64,000 bases of DNA, taken from Methanoregula sp. UBA247 (GTDB lineage Archaea; Halobacteriota; Methanomicrobia; Methanomicrobiales; Methanospirillaceae). This document shows, in pieces, positions 8,588-17,690 of the stretch. How positions within the stretch are numbered: the first letter of the stretch is position 1; the number at the start of each line of letters is the position of its first letter. The position numbers and the translations under genes were made by a program. The stretch covers positions 111,547 to 175,546 of the forward strand of contig DADR01000024.1 of NCBI GenBank assembly GCA_002495055.1, in the 5' to 3' direction. Under the pieces are notes generated by a model, which did no database searches, was not told the DNA's origin, and worked only from the letters and a program-made list of their open reading frames with translations.

Positions 8588-10363
8588 ATGGGCTATCCTG
8601 AACTGGACCATGATGAGTCCATTATCCTGGAAACGAGAACGGTTAAATATAAATCTATCTTGTTTGATGCAATACTTACCAATAAGCGAATTATTCTTAC
8701 CGGTGGTAAAAAGAATATAATTCCTGCACAAAATATCGCTCTCTCTACGATCAGGAATGTCGAAGCGGGAGAAAACGCCATACGCGACCACTTTTTAATA
8801 CTTTCTCTCACCGCAGAAACTGGTGAAAAACAACAAACGGTTCTTACATTTTTACGGAGTGCCGGAGGGGAAAGAAAACGGGAATGCAATGAATGGGCAA
8901 AGAAATTAAAAAGTCTCATACTCTCATCATCCCCGGATAAGACCGCAACCGCATTTCCCGTACCTGATAGTCTTCCCTTGAAACGCGAGGGTGTGGAAAG
9001 CGCACAAACCGGGGCTACGGGCACGCGCCCGGCTAAAAAGAAGATCGAAATTGTCCGCCCCCTGGGAACAATTATTGAAAAAAGCCCGGTTGCCCCGGTA
9101 CCCATTGAGAGTTCATCCCTTCCTTCAGGAACGTTTTGCTCACGATGCGGGAATCGCGTTCCCTTTAAATCACCATTCTGTAACCACTGCGGTACGCCAA
9201 TTATTAACGTCCCATCGCAGGCTTATTCGCAACCACATGATGTTTCCCGGGACCAGGTACCGGTCCCACCAATTACACCTCAACCACTCGTTCCAAAGAC
9301 TCCGGTGGCGGATACTCCTGTTCCACCACAACCCATCGTTCCCAAGGAACAGGTACCGGTCCAACAAACAATCCCTCAACCTCCCATTCCAAAGACTCCG
9401 GTGGCGGATACTCCTGTTCCACCACAACCTATGGTTCCCAAGGAACAGGTACCGGTCCAACAAACAATCCCTCAACCCCTCATCCCTAAGACTCCGGTGG
9501 CGGATATTCCCCTGCTATCAAAACCCATGGTTCCCAAGGTTGAGGTATCGGTTCCTCATGCAGTTGATTTAGCAGGAGAATCCCCGAGCCGTCCCGTGGA
9601 CCAGATCATCCATTCCATTGAACCGCTGATCGAAGACTCAGTGCCCCGTACCCATCCAGCACCTCTCTATAAAAAGCCGATTCCTGAACAACCCTCAAAA
9701 CCGGTTATTTCTGAAGTTTTGGAAGAGTCCATCCCAGAGGTACTTTGGCCCGTATTACCAAACGCTGAATCTCCTGCAGTACCGGCCCAGGTACCAATAT
9801 CCGCAGAACCTGCATCTCTCCCGCCGCCTCCTGCTCCTGAACCTGCAGGAAAAAAAACCAATTATCTCGCGATTGGAATTCTCATAATTGCAATCCTGCC
9901 CATAATCGCCGGGCTGGTGATTGTGGCAAATATGATGGCCGTACCGCCCGGAGGTCCGGCAACTCTGAATGCAACAACCACTGTTGTGACAACAATCCCA
10001 ACACCTACGCCGCAACTCACCCGCACTCCCGCAGCAACAGCGACCGCATCACCCGCATCGACTCAGCTGATGATTCCTCCCACTGGTGTGTGGGTAAGGG
10101 CATCATATCCAGGCACCTATATCGGGTTGATTGGTACAGCCGGGAACCAGATCGAAGTAACCGGCACGGGAGATAAATTTTATTCGATATCTACAACTGA
10201 TGGGATCGTAGCGGCTGCCCTCCAGAAAAAGGATGGATCCGGTGATAAAATCATTCTGGAAGTTTATAAGAATGGTGTCATGGTTAAGCGGGAATCAACG
10301 ACGACGCCAAAAGGTATAGTTGAAATTCAGCTCGATTTGAAAACCCTTCCTGTTTCTGAATAA
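8588..10363 (+). CDS. PH-like/zinc-ribbon/proline-repeat membrane protein
   Basis: A 591-residue modular protein. Residues 1-112 resemble a bacterial/archaeal PH-like domain (LTNKRIILTGGKK, with GGERKRECNEWAKKL near its end). A zinc ribbon follows with Cys184/187 and Cys198/201. Residues of about 220-325 are proline-rich and built from 32-residue repeats (KTPVADTPVPPQP, VPKEQVPVQQTIPQP). One membrane segment lies at about 424-447, then a Thr/Pro linker, then a C-terminal domain beginning PPTGVWVRASYPG, of a kind I associate with exported proteins of Methanomicrobiales. The N-terminus should be cytoplasmic and the C-terminus external. The function is unknown. Confidence 0.7.
   Translation: MGYPELDHDESIILETRTVKYKSILFDAILTNKRIILTGGKKNIIPAQNIALSTIRNVEAGENAIRDHFLILSLTAETGEKQQTVLTFLRSAGGERKRECNEWAKKLKSLILSSSPDKTATAFPVPDSLPLKREGVESAQTGATGTRPAKKKIEIVRPLGTIIEKSPVAPVPIESSSLPSGTFCSRCGNRVPFKSPFCNHCGTPIINVPSQAYSQPHDVSRDQVPVPPITPQPLVPKTPVADTPVPPQPIVPKEQVPVQQTIPQPPIPKTPVADTPVPPQPMVPKEQVPVQQTIPQPLIPKTPVADIPLLSKPMVPKVEVSVPHAVDLAGESPSRPVDQIIHSIEPLIEDSVPRTHPAPLYKKPIPEQPSKPVISEVLEESIPEVLWPVLPNAESPAVPAQVPISAEPASLPPPPAPEPAGKKTNYLAIGILIIAILPIIAGLVIVANMMAVPPGGPATLNATTTVVTTIPTPTPQLTRTPAATATASPASTQLMIPPTGVWVRASYPGTYIGLIGTAGNQIEVTGTGDKFYSISTTDGIVAAALQKKDGSGDKIILEVYKNGVMVKRESTTTPKGIVEIQLDLKTLPVSE
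9251..9560 (+). repeat. 96-bp in-frame tandem repeats
   Basis: The segment AAGACTCCGGTGGCGGATA recurs at 9295, 9391 and 9487, exactly 96 bases apart, so each unit encodes 32 residues. The first two units are nearly identical in DNA and the third diverges, with partial units at both ends. It lies inside the proline-rich linker of the gene at 8588. Near-identity suggests recent expansion, and unit number may vary between strains. Confidence 0.9.
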
Positions 10364-10624
10364 TTCCACTCCTTAATATTTTTTTGCCGGTAATAGCCCC
10401 GGAAAGGTGTCATTTCCCTGAAATGCCTGATGATTGATGGACGGGGAATATTTTCACCAGATGAAAACCCTGATATTTTTTTGATCCCGATAATCTCAAA
10501 ACAGGATTTACCTTATCTTGTCCAGGAAATCTCTAAAATTTAATGATAAAAAGTAAATATTTCAACGATTTTCATTTTAATTTATTACACAAACTTTATT
10601 TACTTGAAAATAAAAAAGAAAAAT

Positions 10625-10789
10625 ATGAACACGAATGTACCTTGTCCAAATCAAGGATGTAGATCCGGTAAGGTTCACTATATTATTGGCTTTGATATTT
10701 TTTGGGATGATTGCCCGACTTGCGGCGGAATAGGATCCGTCAAAAGACGTGTTCCCGAGTATGCAATTGAAAACCAACATCAACAATGA
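10625..10789 (+). CDS. Small DnaJ-like zinc-finger protein
   Basis: A 54-residue protein with a CPNQGCRSGKV half-site (Cys7, Cys12) and a second CPTCGGIGSV half-site (Cys30, Cys33). The latter matches the CxxCxGxG repeat of DnaJ-type zinc centres. ATG 10625 is preferred to the TTG at 10604 because it leaves a compact protein. Only a weak A-rich ribosome-binding region precedes it. A chaperone-related or RNA-binding role is possible, but no function can be assigned. Confidence 0.6.
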   Translation: MNTNVPCPNQGCRSGKVHYIIGFDIFWDDCPTCGGIGSVKRRVPEYAIENQHQQ

Positions 10790-10990
10790 ATTTTTCAATC
10801 CACGTGTGAAAATTTTAGCCATGAAAAATATTTTTTAGAGGAATATTCTCAACAAAAGAAAAGCAGGTGAAATGCATGTTAAGTACCATTAACGGAAGAT
10901 GAAATATCGATGCTATTAAAACTGGCAAATATTCACAGAGTGTTCACGATTGATAAACCTGAAAACAGGAATCAGACCGTCAGTGAAAAA

Positions 10991-11065
10991 TGCTGCTATG
11001 GGGATTCGAACCCCAGTCGCGGGCGTGAAAGGCCCGCATGATTGGCCGGACTACACTATAGCAGC
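10991..11065 (-). tRNA. tRNA-Glu (UUC)
   Basis: On the minus strand a full cloverleaf can be drawn. The acceptor stem GCTGCTA pairs with TAGCAGC with discriminator A. The D-arm lies around GTGTAGTCCGGCCAATCAT, the anticodon stem CGGGC/GCCCG holds loop CTTTCAC (anticodon TTC), and the T-arm is CTGGGGTTCGAATCCCCA. No intron is seen and CCA is not encoded. Five T residues follow the 3' end and may act as a terminator. Confidence 0.95.
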
Positions 11066-11164
11066 GCCTTGTTGCTTTATTTACTTTCTCGGCACCTCAT
11101 AAATAGATTATGGAACAGGAAAAAAGAGATTGTTGTTATTTTTTTAAGTTGAGGTATTTCCTGG

Positions 11165-12037
11165 TTATTTTTTATTGATGGGGTATCCTTCAGTATCAGT
11201 TACGGTCTTGAATGCAGCCATCAGCTGCCGTGTGACCGGGCCTGGTTTACCAGTTCCGACAACCCGTCCGTCAACCCAGGTAATCGGTGCCAGCTCCGCA
11301 GCAGTACCGGAACAGATCAGTTCATCTGCAGTGTACAGGTCAAAATACCCGAGGTTCTGTTCTTTTACCGTGATGCCAAGAGATTGCGCGATCTCAAGTG
11401 TTACCATTCTCGTTATTCCCCGGAGGTTGTTGAGGGTAGGGGGTGTGATAATCTCACCGTTTTTGACGACATAGAGGTTATCACCCGAACCTTCAGATAA
11501 ATAGCCGTTTGTGTCAAAGAAGATCGCTTCGTCGCCTCCCTTGTAGTTCGCCTCGATTTTGGCAAGGATGTTATTCAGGTAATTCAGGCTCTTGACATTG
11601 GGCGGAAGTGATTCTGCGGGATTTCGCCGCACGGAAACCGTAATGGCTCTGAGGCCTTTCTCGTACAGATCGCCATACATCGCACCCCAGGTGACACAGA
11701 TGACAATGACCGATGCCTTTGGACATTTGCGGGGATCAAGCCCCAAATCTCCGACTCCACGGGTTATGATCGGTCGGATATAAGCATCCTTCAGGTTATT
11801 CCTGCGAAGGGTTTCACAGATTGCATCGGTCATTTCTTCTTTGGTAACCGGTGGTTTGATGTCAAGTGTTTTAGCCGAATCATAGAGCCGGTCAAGGTGC
11901 TCCTTTAAACGGAAAATTCTGCCATTATAAGCACGGATTCCTTCAAAAACCCCGTCACCATACAGAAGACCATGATCAAAAACCGAGATTTTTGCCTGGT
12001 CTTCCGGAAGGTACTTACCATCAATGTAAATGATCAT
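11165..12037 (-). CDS. ilvE: Branched-chain amino acid aminotransferase
   Basis: A 290-residue class IV PLP-dependent aminotransferase that interconverts branched-chain 2-oxoacids and Leu/Ile/Val. Visible motifs are DHGLLYGDGVFEGIRAY near residue 20, the PLP-lysine region VKSLNYLNN, the EGSGDNLYVVKNG stretch, and GTAAELAPI near the C-terminus that helps bind cofactor and substrate. Length and motif order fit IlvE. Related class IV enzymes (D-amino acid aminotransferase, aminodeoxychorismate lyase) are less likely given the EGIRAY and GTAAE motifs. Confidence 0.9.
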   Translation of the reverse strand: MIIYIDGKYLPEDQAKISVFDHGLLYGDGVFEGIRAYNGRIFRLKEHLDRLYDSAKTLDIKPPVTKEEMTDAICETLRRNNLKDAYIRPIITRGVGDLGLDPRKCPKASVIVICVTWGAMYGDLYEKGLRAITVSVRRNPAESLPPNVKSLNYLNNILAKIEANYKGGDEAIFFDTNGYLSEGSGDNLYVVKNGEIITPPTLNNLRGITRMVTLEIAQSLGITVKEQNLGYFDLYTADELICSGTAAELAPITWVDGRVVGTGKPGPVTRQLMAAFKTVTDTEGYPINKK

Positions 12038-12337
12038 AGCTTTTTATTGGGGGTACTGGGTTTTGTAGTTTTTTCTTTTTCCGTCCGCAATAAATTCGCA
12101 GTTAGTTTTTTTTGATCGTCAATACACTCATTACCGTCTTTCTTTCTGCCATTACTATTAACCTCAATTCCTTAAGGTAAGAATTATTTTTATCTGTTGA
12201 GAATGGACAGGATCACAAAAAATGTCCTTGTTTTTTAAAAAAAACAATCTGTCTTGATAGTAAAGCAGGAAATACATCTCTCTCAATTTGAGGTAATAAA
12301 ATAAGGGGTATACTTGTGTCAGATTATTTTTAAAAAA
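12038..12337. other. Gene-free divergent spacer with short inverted motifs
   Basis: About 300 AT-rich bases upstream of ilvE and downstream of cfbB. T-runs lie on both strands. Two related CTCAATT-based motifs are visible (near 12160 and 12280), the second being the short palindrome CTCAATTTGAG. No coding frame is convincing. Confidence 0.4.
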
Positions 12338-13714
12338 TCAGGAATATGTGCGGCACAATCCGGTAAAATGGCAAAACATTTCGGCACTTGCAACCGGATG
12401 AAGGTGGGTATAACTTGCAAGGCTATTGTTCATAACTGCACCATCCAGGTTGTCATGAATACCAACGCCGCGAAAAAGCTCGTATGCATAGCGGGTATCC
12501 CGATCAAGTATTACATCTGAATAATGGAATTCATGGCCCCGGAATGTTGCCTCACCAAAAAGAGAATCACTCATGCACTTTCCCTCGACATAACTGACTA
12601 CCCTTTTTGCCGGCATCCTGGTCTCTCCGGAAAAAATCCTGCACATCTCAAACGATTGATCGACAGGTGAGCCCTGCCAGCCCTTTTGTAATGTCATCCG
12701 TTCTGTGAGGTACATAAGTCCGCCGCACTCCGCGTATATCGGCGTACCATTCCTTGAAACCTCGAGTATCGCTTCACGCATCCGATCATTTTTTTCCAGT
12801 TCTTTGACAAAGAGTTCCGGATAGCCTCCACCGATGATAAACCCCTCAGCCTCGGGAAGCCGGTCATGCACAGGACTGAAGGGGATATATTCTGCTCCCT
12901 GTGCATGAAGAATATCAAAAAGGTCGGCATAATAAAAATTGAACGCCTCATCAAGGGCGACACCAATTTTAATATCCCGATCAACCGTGTTGTCAAAAAG
13001 GGTCTTTTCTACGGGCGATTGCACGATTTCTGTCATCAGACCCTGGAATCGCTCAAGATCCACGTACTGCCCGATCATCTTCGTAATGATTGAAATCCTG
13101 GCATCAAAGTCGCCGTGCCCGGACCCTTCCCGGTAGGGTACAAGCCCGAGATGCCTCATTGCCAGCTGCATCTCTTCCATTCGGGGGATTGCCCCAATCA
13201 CCGGAATACCACAATAGTGTTCGATGGCTGTGACTGCCTTTTCCTTATGTGAACCACCTTTAATATTGTTAAGAATAACGCCGGCAATATGCACATCGCG
13301 GTCAAATTCCTGGAATCCTTTCACCAGAGCAGCCGCACTTCGGGTGATACTCTGGGCTGAAACAACCAGCACTACCGGAAGATCGAGTACTTTTGCGATT
13401 GACGCTGTGCTGCCGGTATCGTTGAGGGCTGCTGCTCCTTCATACAATCCGCGGACACCTTCGACAATTGCAATATCTGCATCGCGACACCCATACTGGA
13501 AGATGTCCCCAATCTGCTTTTCTGAGAGCGTGAAACTGTCAAGATTCCGGCAGGGGCGGCCGGAGACCGCGGAGAGGTAGGAGGGATCAATATAATCCAT
13601 TCCCACCTTGAAAGTCTGGACCCGGTTTTTTTTGGAAAGAAGTGCGGTAAGAGCAAGAGTGATGCTCGTCTTGCCGCTCCCGGAACGATCACCGGTAATC
13701 AGGATTTGTTTCAT
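12338..13714 (-). CDS. cfbB: Ni-sirohydrochlorin a,c-diamide synthase
   Basis: A 458-residue CobB/CbiA-type glutamine amidotransferase. It amidates the a and c acetate side chains of Ni-sirohydrochlorin with ATP and glutamine in coenzyme F430 synthesis. The N-terminal P-loop is ITGDRSGSGKTS (residues 6-17). The C-terminal class I amidotransferase domain has the nucleophile Cys in YAECGGLMYL and His residues in HEFHYSD and THLHP. The cobyrinate enzyme CbiA is very similar; I prefer CfbB because the gene lies in a cfbA-cfbE-cfbD run. Its ATG overlaps the cfbD stop by four bases (ATGA), which implies translational coupling. Confidence 0.9.
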   Translation of the reverse strand: MKQILITGDRSGSGKTSITLALTALLSKKNRVQTFKVGMDYIDPSYLSAVSGRPCRNLDSFTLSEKQIGDIFQYGCRDADIAIVEGVRGLYEGAAALNDTGSTASIAKVLDLPVVLVVSAQSITRSAAALVKGFQEFDRDVHIAGVILNNIKGGSHKEKAVTAIEHYCGIPVIGAIPRMEEMQLAMRHLGLVPYREGSGHGDFDARISIITKMIGQYVDLERFQGLMTEIVQSPVEKTLFDNTVDRDIKIGVALDEAFNFYYADLFDILHAQGAEYIPFSPVHDRLPEAEGFIIGGGYPELFVKELEKNDRMREAILEVSRNGTPIYAECGGLMYLTERMTLQKGWQGSPVDQSFEMCRIFSGETRMPAKRVVSYVEGKCMSDSLFGEATFRGHEFHYSDVILDRDTRYAYELFRGVGIHDNLDGAVMNNSLASYTHLHPVASAEMFCHFTGLCRTYS

Positions 13715-14775
13715 ACCAGACTCCTCATGATAGCCCCAAATTCACTTTCCACAATAGTGCGGACCCCAAGCGTCTTTGGATGGAGGTCAATTTCCACAAT
13801 TACATGCTGGTGCCCGATTGTCCGGAGGGGACCAACCTGCCGGGGGCCATTGGTGACCGAAAAGCATTCAATACCCCGTGTATATTCAGGAGGTATTGCA
13901 TGAGGGACACCGCATATAAGTGCGAAAGCCGGTTCAATTTCTCCCAATTTCCTGCCAATCAGATCACCATTCGCCCCGTACTCGTCAAGTGCGCCGATAA
14001 TATCAATCTTCATGCCACGGCTCGTCATCTCTTTTAAAATCCGATCCGCATCCAGACGGGTTTTGGGCAGTCCACGTTGATCAAGATTGGCTATATAGGT
14101 AATATCGGCACCCGGGCATGCATCATGGAGCGCGACCAGTTCATCAGCGAACATATATGCCGTCTCCTTCTTTGCATTCAGGATAGCCACTCCTCTTTTT
14201 CCACTCCGGGCGAGTTCGAGGAGTCGTTGTGCTGCGATATGTTTCAGATCCCCCCGCGAGGGTTCAATATAGGGCAGGCTCGCTGCACCCCTCAGCCGTT
14301 CAACTTCATTTGCCTTCTCCATCAGGAACCGCTGGCGGGTGAGTTCATCATCAGAGATCCAGCCTGCTTCGCATGCAGCTTCAAGTGTCGAAAGAACACC
14401 GGCTATATTGTCGAGGTAGCCTGCATGAATATCGACTGCAATTGTGGGAGTTGTCACACCTGCTCCATCAATTGCTGACTGGAGATCTTCACCGATAATC
14501 ATAGCTACACAGGTCCCAATCACTGCCATTCTGTCAGGAGAGAAATGATCCTGAGCATAACGCAGGACATCTTCAAGCGGTTTCTGGCCGCCAAAAATAA
14601 ACTCGTTGTCTGCAAGTGACGTTGTGAGTACTCGCATACCATCTTCCTCCAGCAGCCGGGCATGTTTAAATGAACAACCGGAAGGACCATGAAGGATAGC
14701 TACATCTACCTTGAGATCTCGTGCTGTATAGAGAGCAGCAACAATTGAACTGGGGCGCGGGTGCATGTATTTCAT
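13711..14775 (-). CDS. cfbD: Ni-sirohydrochlorin a,c-diamide reductive cyclase, NifD-like subunit
   Basis: A 354-residue nitrogenase-component-1-like protein. With the NifH-like CfbC it reduces Ni-sirohydrochlorin a,c-diamide and forms the gamma-lactam ring of F430. Likely Fe-S cluster ligands are Cys34 in GPSGCSFKHAR and Cys89 in VIGTCVAMIIGED, the positions expected for a cluster held by short nitrogenase-like subunits. The gene lies between cfbE (10 bases upstream) and cfbB (4-base overlap). No cfbC-like P-loop gene is in this window, so the reductase partner must be encoded elsewhere. Confidence 0.92.
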   Translation of the reverse strand: MKYMHPRPSSIVAALYTARDLKVDVAILHGPSGCSFKHARLLEEDGMRVLTTSLADNEFIFGGQKPLEDVLRYAQDHFSPDRMAVIGTCVAMIIGEDLQSAIDGAGVTTPTIAVDIHAGYLDNIAGVLSTLEAACEAGWISDDELTRQRFLMEKANEVERLRGAASLPYIEPSRGDLKHIAAQRLLELARSGKRGVAILNAKKETAYMFADELVALHDACPGADITYIANLDQRGLPKTRLDADRILKEMTSRGMKIDIIGALDEYGANGDLIGRKLGEIEPAFALICGVPHAIPPEYTRGIECFSVTNGPRQVGPLRTIGHQHVIVEIDLHPKTLGVRTIVESEFGAIMRSLV

Positions 14776-14785
14776 GATAAATCAG

Positions 14786-16006
14786 TTATCTCCAAGTTTT
14801 TACGGCAAGCACAATGGATCCTTCTTTTGTCATACGCAGAGCTGAGATAGAGGCTTTTTGGAGGTCGACTTCATACGATGAGATGAACGGTTCCAGTTTC
14901 CTGAACTCTGAAGTCCCCCTCTTTTTTAATGTTCCCACCCACACGACATGGGTTGGACGAATCTGATTGATTGTTGCCCGTATCTGGTCGAAAGTAAACC
15001 CTTCGCACACTGCCCCGTCCCCTTCGATCTGGCCAATAACAAGAGTAATGGCCTCCTTTCCGGATTTGCTGCGGGCGTACTGCGCCGCCTGAACTGTAGT
15101 TGCCAGATTCGTTCCACTGTTTGCATTGTCTACTATAAGAACACCCTGTTCATACGATATCGACATTCTGCCAGCCAGCGCGCTGAACGAGGATAGTGGC
15201 TCAGGGTCTATCCCCAGTATCATTGCTGCAGCAGCGGCAAGCATCAGGGATGTGCGATAGCCAGCCAGCGCAAGAAGGGGATTTGAAAACCTGCAGGTTT
15301 TTCCTGCAAGGGAGAGGTAACATTCTGTGCCTTTACAGCCTGCAACATCTTCGAGATTCACAACATGTTTAAGGGACGTTGAGGGTATATCTTCTGCCAA
15401 AAGGAGGTGAGCACAGTCTTTTGCTGAGGCGACTTTTGCCTGGAGGGCCGTCTTTTTTCCCGCGGCAAAAGAATAATCTTCAGCAGAAGTGATAATCCCC
15501 AGGGTTCCTGCGCAGCTGATCCCGAGGGATTCTTCCACAATCAGCCACCCGTTGATCTCCTGTGCCATCCGGACGGCAGCGAGCACCGATCCTGGTGTAA
15601 TGCTGCATTTTAAGATACAGTTCTTTTCCGGGAACCGGTATGTCCCGGTCGATGTTTGCAGTATCCCTGGTCCATCCATCAGAATAGCAAGGGCATGTGC
15701 GGTTGTTGTCTTTCCCCTCGCCCCGGTGATCTCAACCATGGGTTCCGGGATATCCTTTCCTAACAACCGGTGTACGGCCTCATGGTGGGAAATCACCGGA
15801 GCTTTGGAAAATTTCAGAAGGGGGTGATCAGGATCGAGATGCACCGGAGCAACGACCAGGTCATAGTTCCTCGCCAGGGCAGTTTTTACATCTATTGTAC
15901 TTCCTCCCCGGTACACATCAACGCAATCAACATGATCACCCCGGGCTGCAAATGCTTTACCTATCGTTTTGCCGCCGTGGATGGTGTCCAGTACCAGGAT
16001 ATGCAT
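14786..16006 (-). CDS. cfbE: Coenzyme F430 synthetase (Mur-ligase-like)
   Basis: A 406-residue Mur-ligase-family protein. In F430 synthesis it activates the g-propionate of 15,17(3)-seco-F430-17(3)-acid with ATP and closes the final carbocyclic ring. The P-loop ITGARGKTTTAHAL starts at residue 93, and VDNANSGTNLATT lies later, as in Mur-like ligase C-terminal domains. The first 80 residues form the usual N-terminal Rossmann-like part. It starts 11 bases after cfbA and ends 10 bases before cfbD. Cluster context is the main reason for choosing CfbE over a peptidoglycan-type ligase. Confidence 0.9.
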   Translation of the reverse strand: MHILVLDTIHGGKTIGKAFAARGDHVDCVDVYRGGSTIDVKTALARNYDLVVAPVHLDPDHPLLKFSKAPVISHHEAVHRLLGKDIPEPMVEITGARGKTTTAHALAILMDGPGILQTSTGTYRFPEKNCILKCSITPGSVLAAVRMAQEINGWLIVEESLGISCAGTLGIITSAEDYSFAAGKKTALQAKVASAKDCAHLLLAEDIPSTSLKHVVNLEDVAGCKGTECYLSLAGKTCRFSNPLLALAGYRTSLMLAAAAAMILGIDPEPLSSFSALAGRMSISYEQGVLIVDNANSGTNLATTVQAAQYARSKSGKEAITLVIGQIEGDGAVCEGFTFDQIRATINQIRPTHVVWVGTLKKRGTSEFRKLEPFISSYEVDLQKASISALRMTKEGSIVLAVKTWR

Positions 16007-16017
16007 AAAAAAAGAAA

Positions 16018-16419
16018 TTACAGGAGTGTGAGCGCTTTTGTCGCGTTCTTGATCATCAGGTTAGCAAGCAGGGGGTCACTGCCAATAGGATCCGCATATA
16101 CAAGCGGAATTGATCTGCCATTTAACGTAAATACTCCCTTCTTGGTACCTTCGGCAAGCCCAATCTCTCCGGGTATGTCTTTTTCAATGTGAACACCCTT
16201 TGCAAGAAACAGCGGAACGACAACGAGCACATCAATCGGTTCACGCCTGAATTCATCCAGTGAATCCTTGATCGTCGGCGTATTCATATTCATAAATCCG
16301 CATTTGACAATAAAATCCGAGTTTTGTGACTTAATCATTGCCGCGGTTTTCTCAACAAGCTCCTGATTGTAAGGCATCGTGCTCCCGTGCCCGACAAGTA
16401 ACATTCCCTTCGTACCCAT
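16018..16419 (-). CDS. cfbA: Sirohydrochlorin nickelochelatase
   Basis: A 133-residue small class II chelatase that inserts Ni2+ (or Co2+) into sirohydrochlorin, the first committed F430 step. Metal-binding His residues are His11 in LLVGHGSTMPYN and His77 in AKGVHIEKDIP. The short length fits the homodimeric archaeal CbiX-small/CfbA type. The frame is open to 16461, but the start is set at ATG 16419. Homologues begin just before LLVGHGS, and a TATA-like ATATTAAAA at 16442-16450 places transcription start almost on this codon, which suggests a leaderless message. It is the first gene of cfbA-E-D-B. Confidence 0.9.
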   Translation of the reverse strand: MGTKGMLLVGHGSTMPYNQELVEKTAAMIKSQNSDFIVKCGFMNMNTPTIKDSLDEFRREPIDVLVVVPLFLAKGVHIEKDIPGEIGLAEGTKKGVFTLNGRSIPLVYADPIGSDPLLANLMIKNATKALTLL

Positions 16420-16441
16420 ATAACACATAGTATTACCGGGA

Positions 16442-16475
16442 ATATTAAAAATTCTTACCAAATAGTTTTTTTATA
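16442..16475. promoter_or_regulatory. Divergent promoter region of cfbA and marker-9 gene
   Basis: Two TATA-like elements face opposite ways. The minus-strand one, ATATTAAAA (16442-16450), is about 26 bases from the cfbA start. On the plus strand, TTTTTATAT (16467-16475) points to the marker-9 operon. The short distance means the two transcription units could share regulation. Confidence 0.45.
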
Positions 16476-16550
16476 TTACGTCATCTCTCCCATCAATGTC
16501 GCTGGCAATGCAAAGTAATTTGTTTGATCAGCCTCAACAAATATGAATCT

Positions 16551-17690
16551 ATGATGGATGCCTTCGAGCGGTATGGACTGCTCATTAACGATCGTATTGT
16601 CAGGACACCGGTTGCGATTGCATCCATGGCAGGATGGGTCGACGCGGCATACGTCCTTGAACGTACCGATCATATTGGTGCTGCCTTTATTGGGGGTTAT
16701 TCCATTGACCAGCCCACCATGGATGCGGCAAAAGTTATTTCTGATGAGGGCAATCGCAAAGAATTTTTATACGATGACCCGGTCGAAGAACTTAAAAAAC
16801 AGATGGCACTTTTGGAAAAGAGCACTGTTGTACTGGGACTAAATCTGCGTGGCAGCACACCTGCATCATTCAGTGCTCTTGCAGGATCCCTGGGTGAAAA
16901 CGTTGTTTACGAAATCGATGCCCATTGCCGACAACCTGCAATGGTTGCTGCCGGTTGCGGAGAACATTATTTAAAAAAACCCGGCGACCTGATGGCAGTT
17001 GTCAGGGCACTCAAATCTGAAGGCGTTACGGTATCAGTAAAAATACGTGCCGGTATAGCCGCAGATGACCGTCTGCTCGCCCGGAAACTGTGGGAATCCG
17101 GAGCAGATATTCTGCATATTGACCTTATGGACTTCGGCTCGGCAAAACTTCGTCAGATCCGGAACAGCTGCCCGCTCATGCTGATTGCCAATAATTCAAT
17201 CAATACGTTTGAGAGGATGAGAGAGATGCTCTCGCACGGGGCAGATATCGTGTCACTTGCACGCAAATCGGATATCCGGACTCTTTCAGGGCTTGATGCA
17301 GCAATTGCGCGTTATGCGACAGAGGATGGATGGTATAACTCACCAAAACAGTTGTGCCGTGGCGGGGACATCCGGGCGCTCGCCTTTTGCTGCATGCCGG
17401 TCAAAGAGTGCCCTCTTATCCCAACACTTTCCCGGTTAGAGATCCCAAAAGAAGAGTACATCCGGATTAAACTGGATACGGTTAAAGGCACCCCCCTTGA
17501 AGAGGGAAATCAGACCTGTTTTGGAAGCCTGGCATGGTGCTGTAAAACATCTTCTCCCTGTATGTTCCGCGACATGACCCTCAAACAACAGGGACTTTCA
17601 AAGAAAGAGTATATGCGCCTGAAACGCGAGCTCTCAGATACAATAATGAGCCGTGTTTTCCATGACGTGCCTTCTGATGAAAGCAGCTGA
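16551..17690 (+). CDS. Methanogenesis marker protein 9 (DUS-like barrel plus Cys-rich domain)
   Basis: A protein of about 379 residues. The first two thirds resemble a dihydrouridine-synthase/flavin TIM barrel (RTPVAIASMAGWVDAAYV, VSVKIRAG, GADIVSLAR). The last third is the cysteine-rich methanogenesis-marker-9 domain: CRGGDIRALAFCCMP, KECPL, TCFGSLAWCCKTSSPC and MFRD. The clustered Cys residues suggest an Fe-S or Zn site. I recall no demonstrated biochemical role for the family. The start is taken at ATG 16551, since the TTG at 16524 would add an unconserved tail. It is divergent from cfbA. Confidence 0.85.
   Translation: MMDAFERYGLLINDRIVRTPVAIASMAGWVDAAYVLERTDHIGAAFIGGYSIDQPTMDAAKVISDEGNRKEFLYDDPVEELKKQMALLEKSTVVLGLNLRGSTPASFSALAGSLGENVVYEIDAHCRQPAMVAAGCGEHYLKKPGDLMAVVRALKSEGVTVSVKIRAGIAADDRLLARKLWESGADILHIDLMDFGSAKLRQIRNSCPLMLIANNSINTFERMREMLSHGADIVSLARKSDIRTLSGLDAAIARYATEDGWYNSPKQLCRGGDIRALAFCCMPVKECPLIPTLSRLEIPKEEYIRIKLDTVKGTPLEEGNQTCFGSLAWCCKTSSPCMFRDMTLKQQGLSKKEYMRLKRELSDTIMSRVFHDVPSDESS

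Noticed and set aside
9170..9475. Long minus-strand frame with repeated residues inside the PH/zinc-ribbon gene
   Set aside because: It is the antisense shadow of the 96-bp repeats; repetition in the sense gene creates repetition on the other strand.
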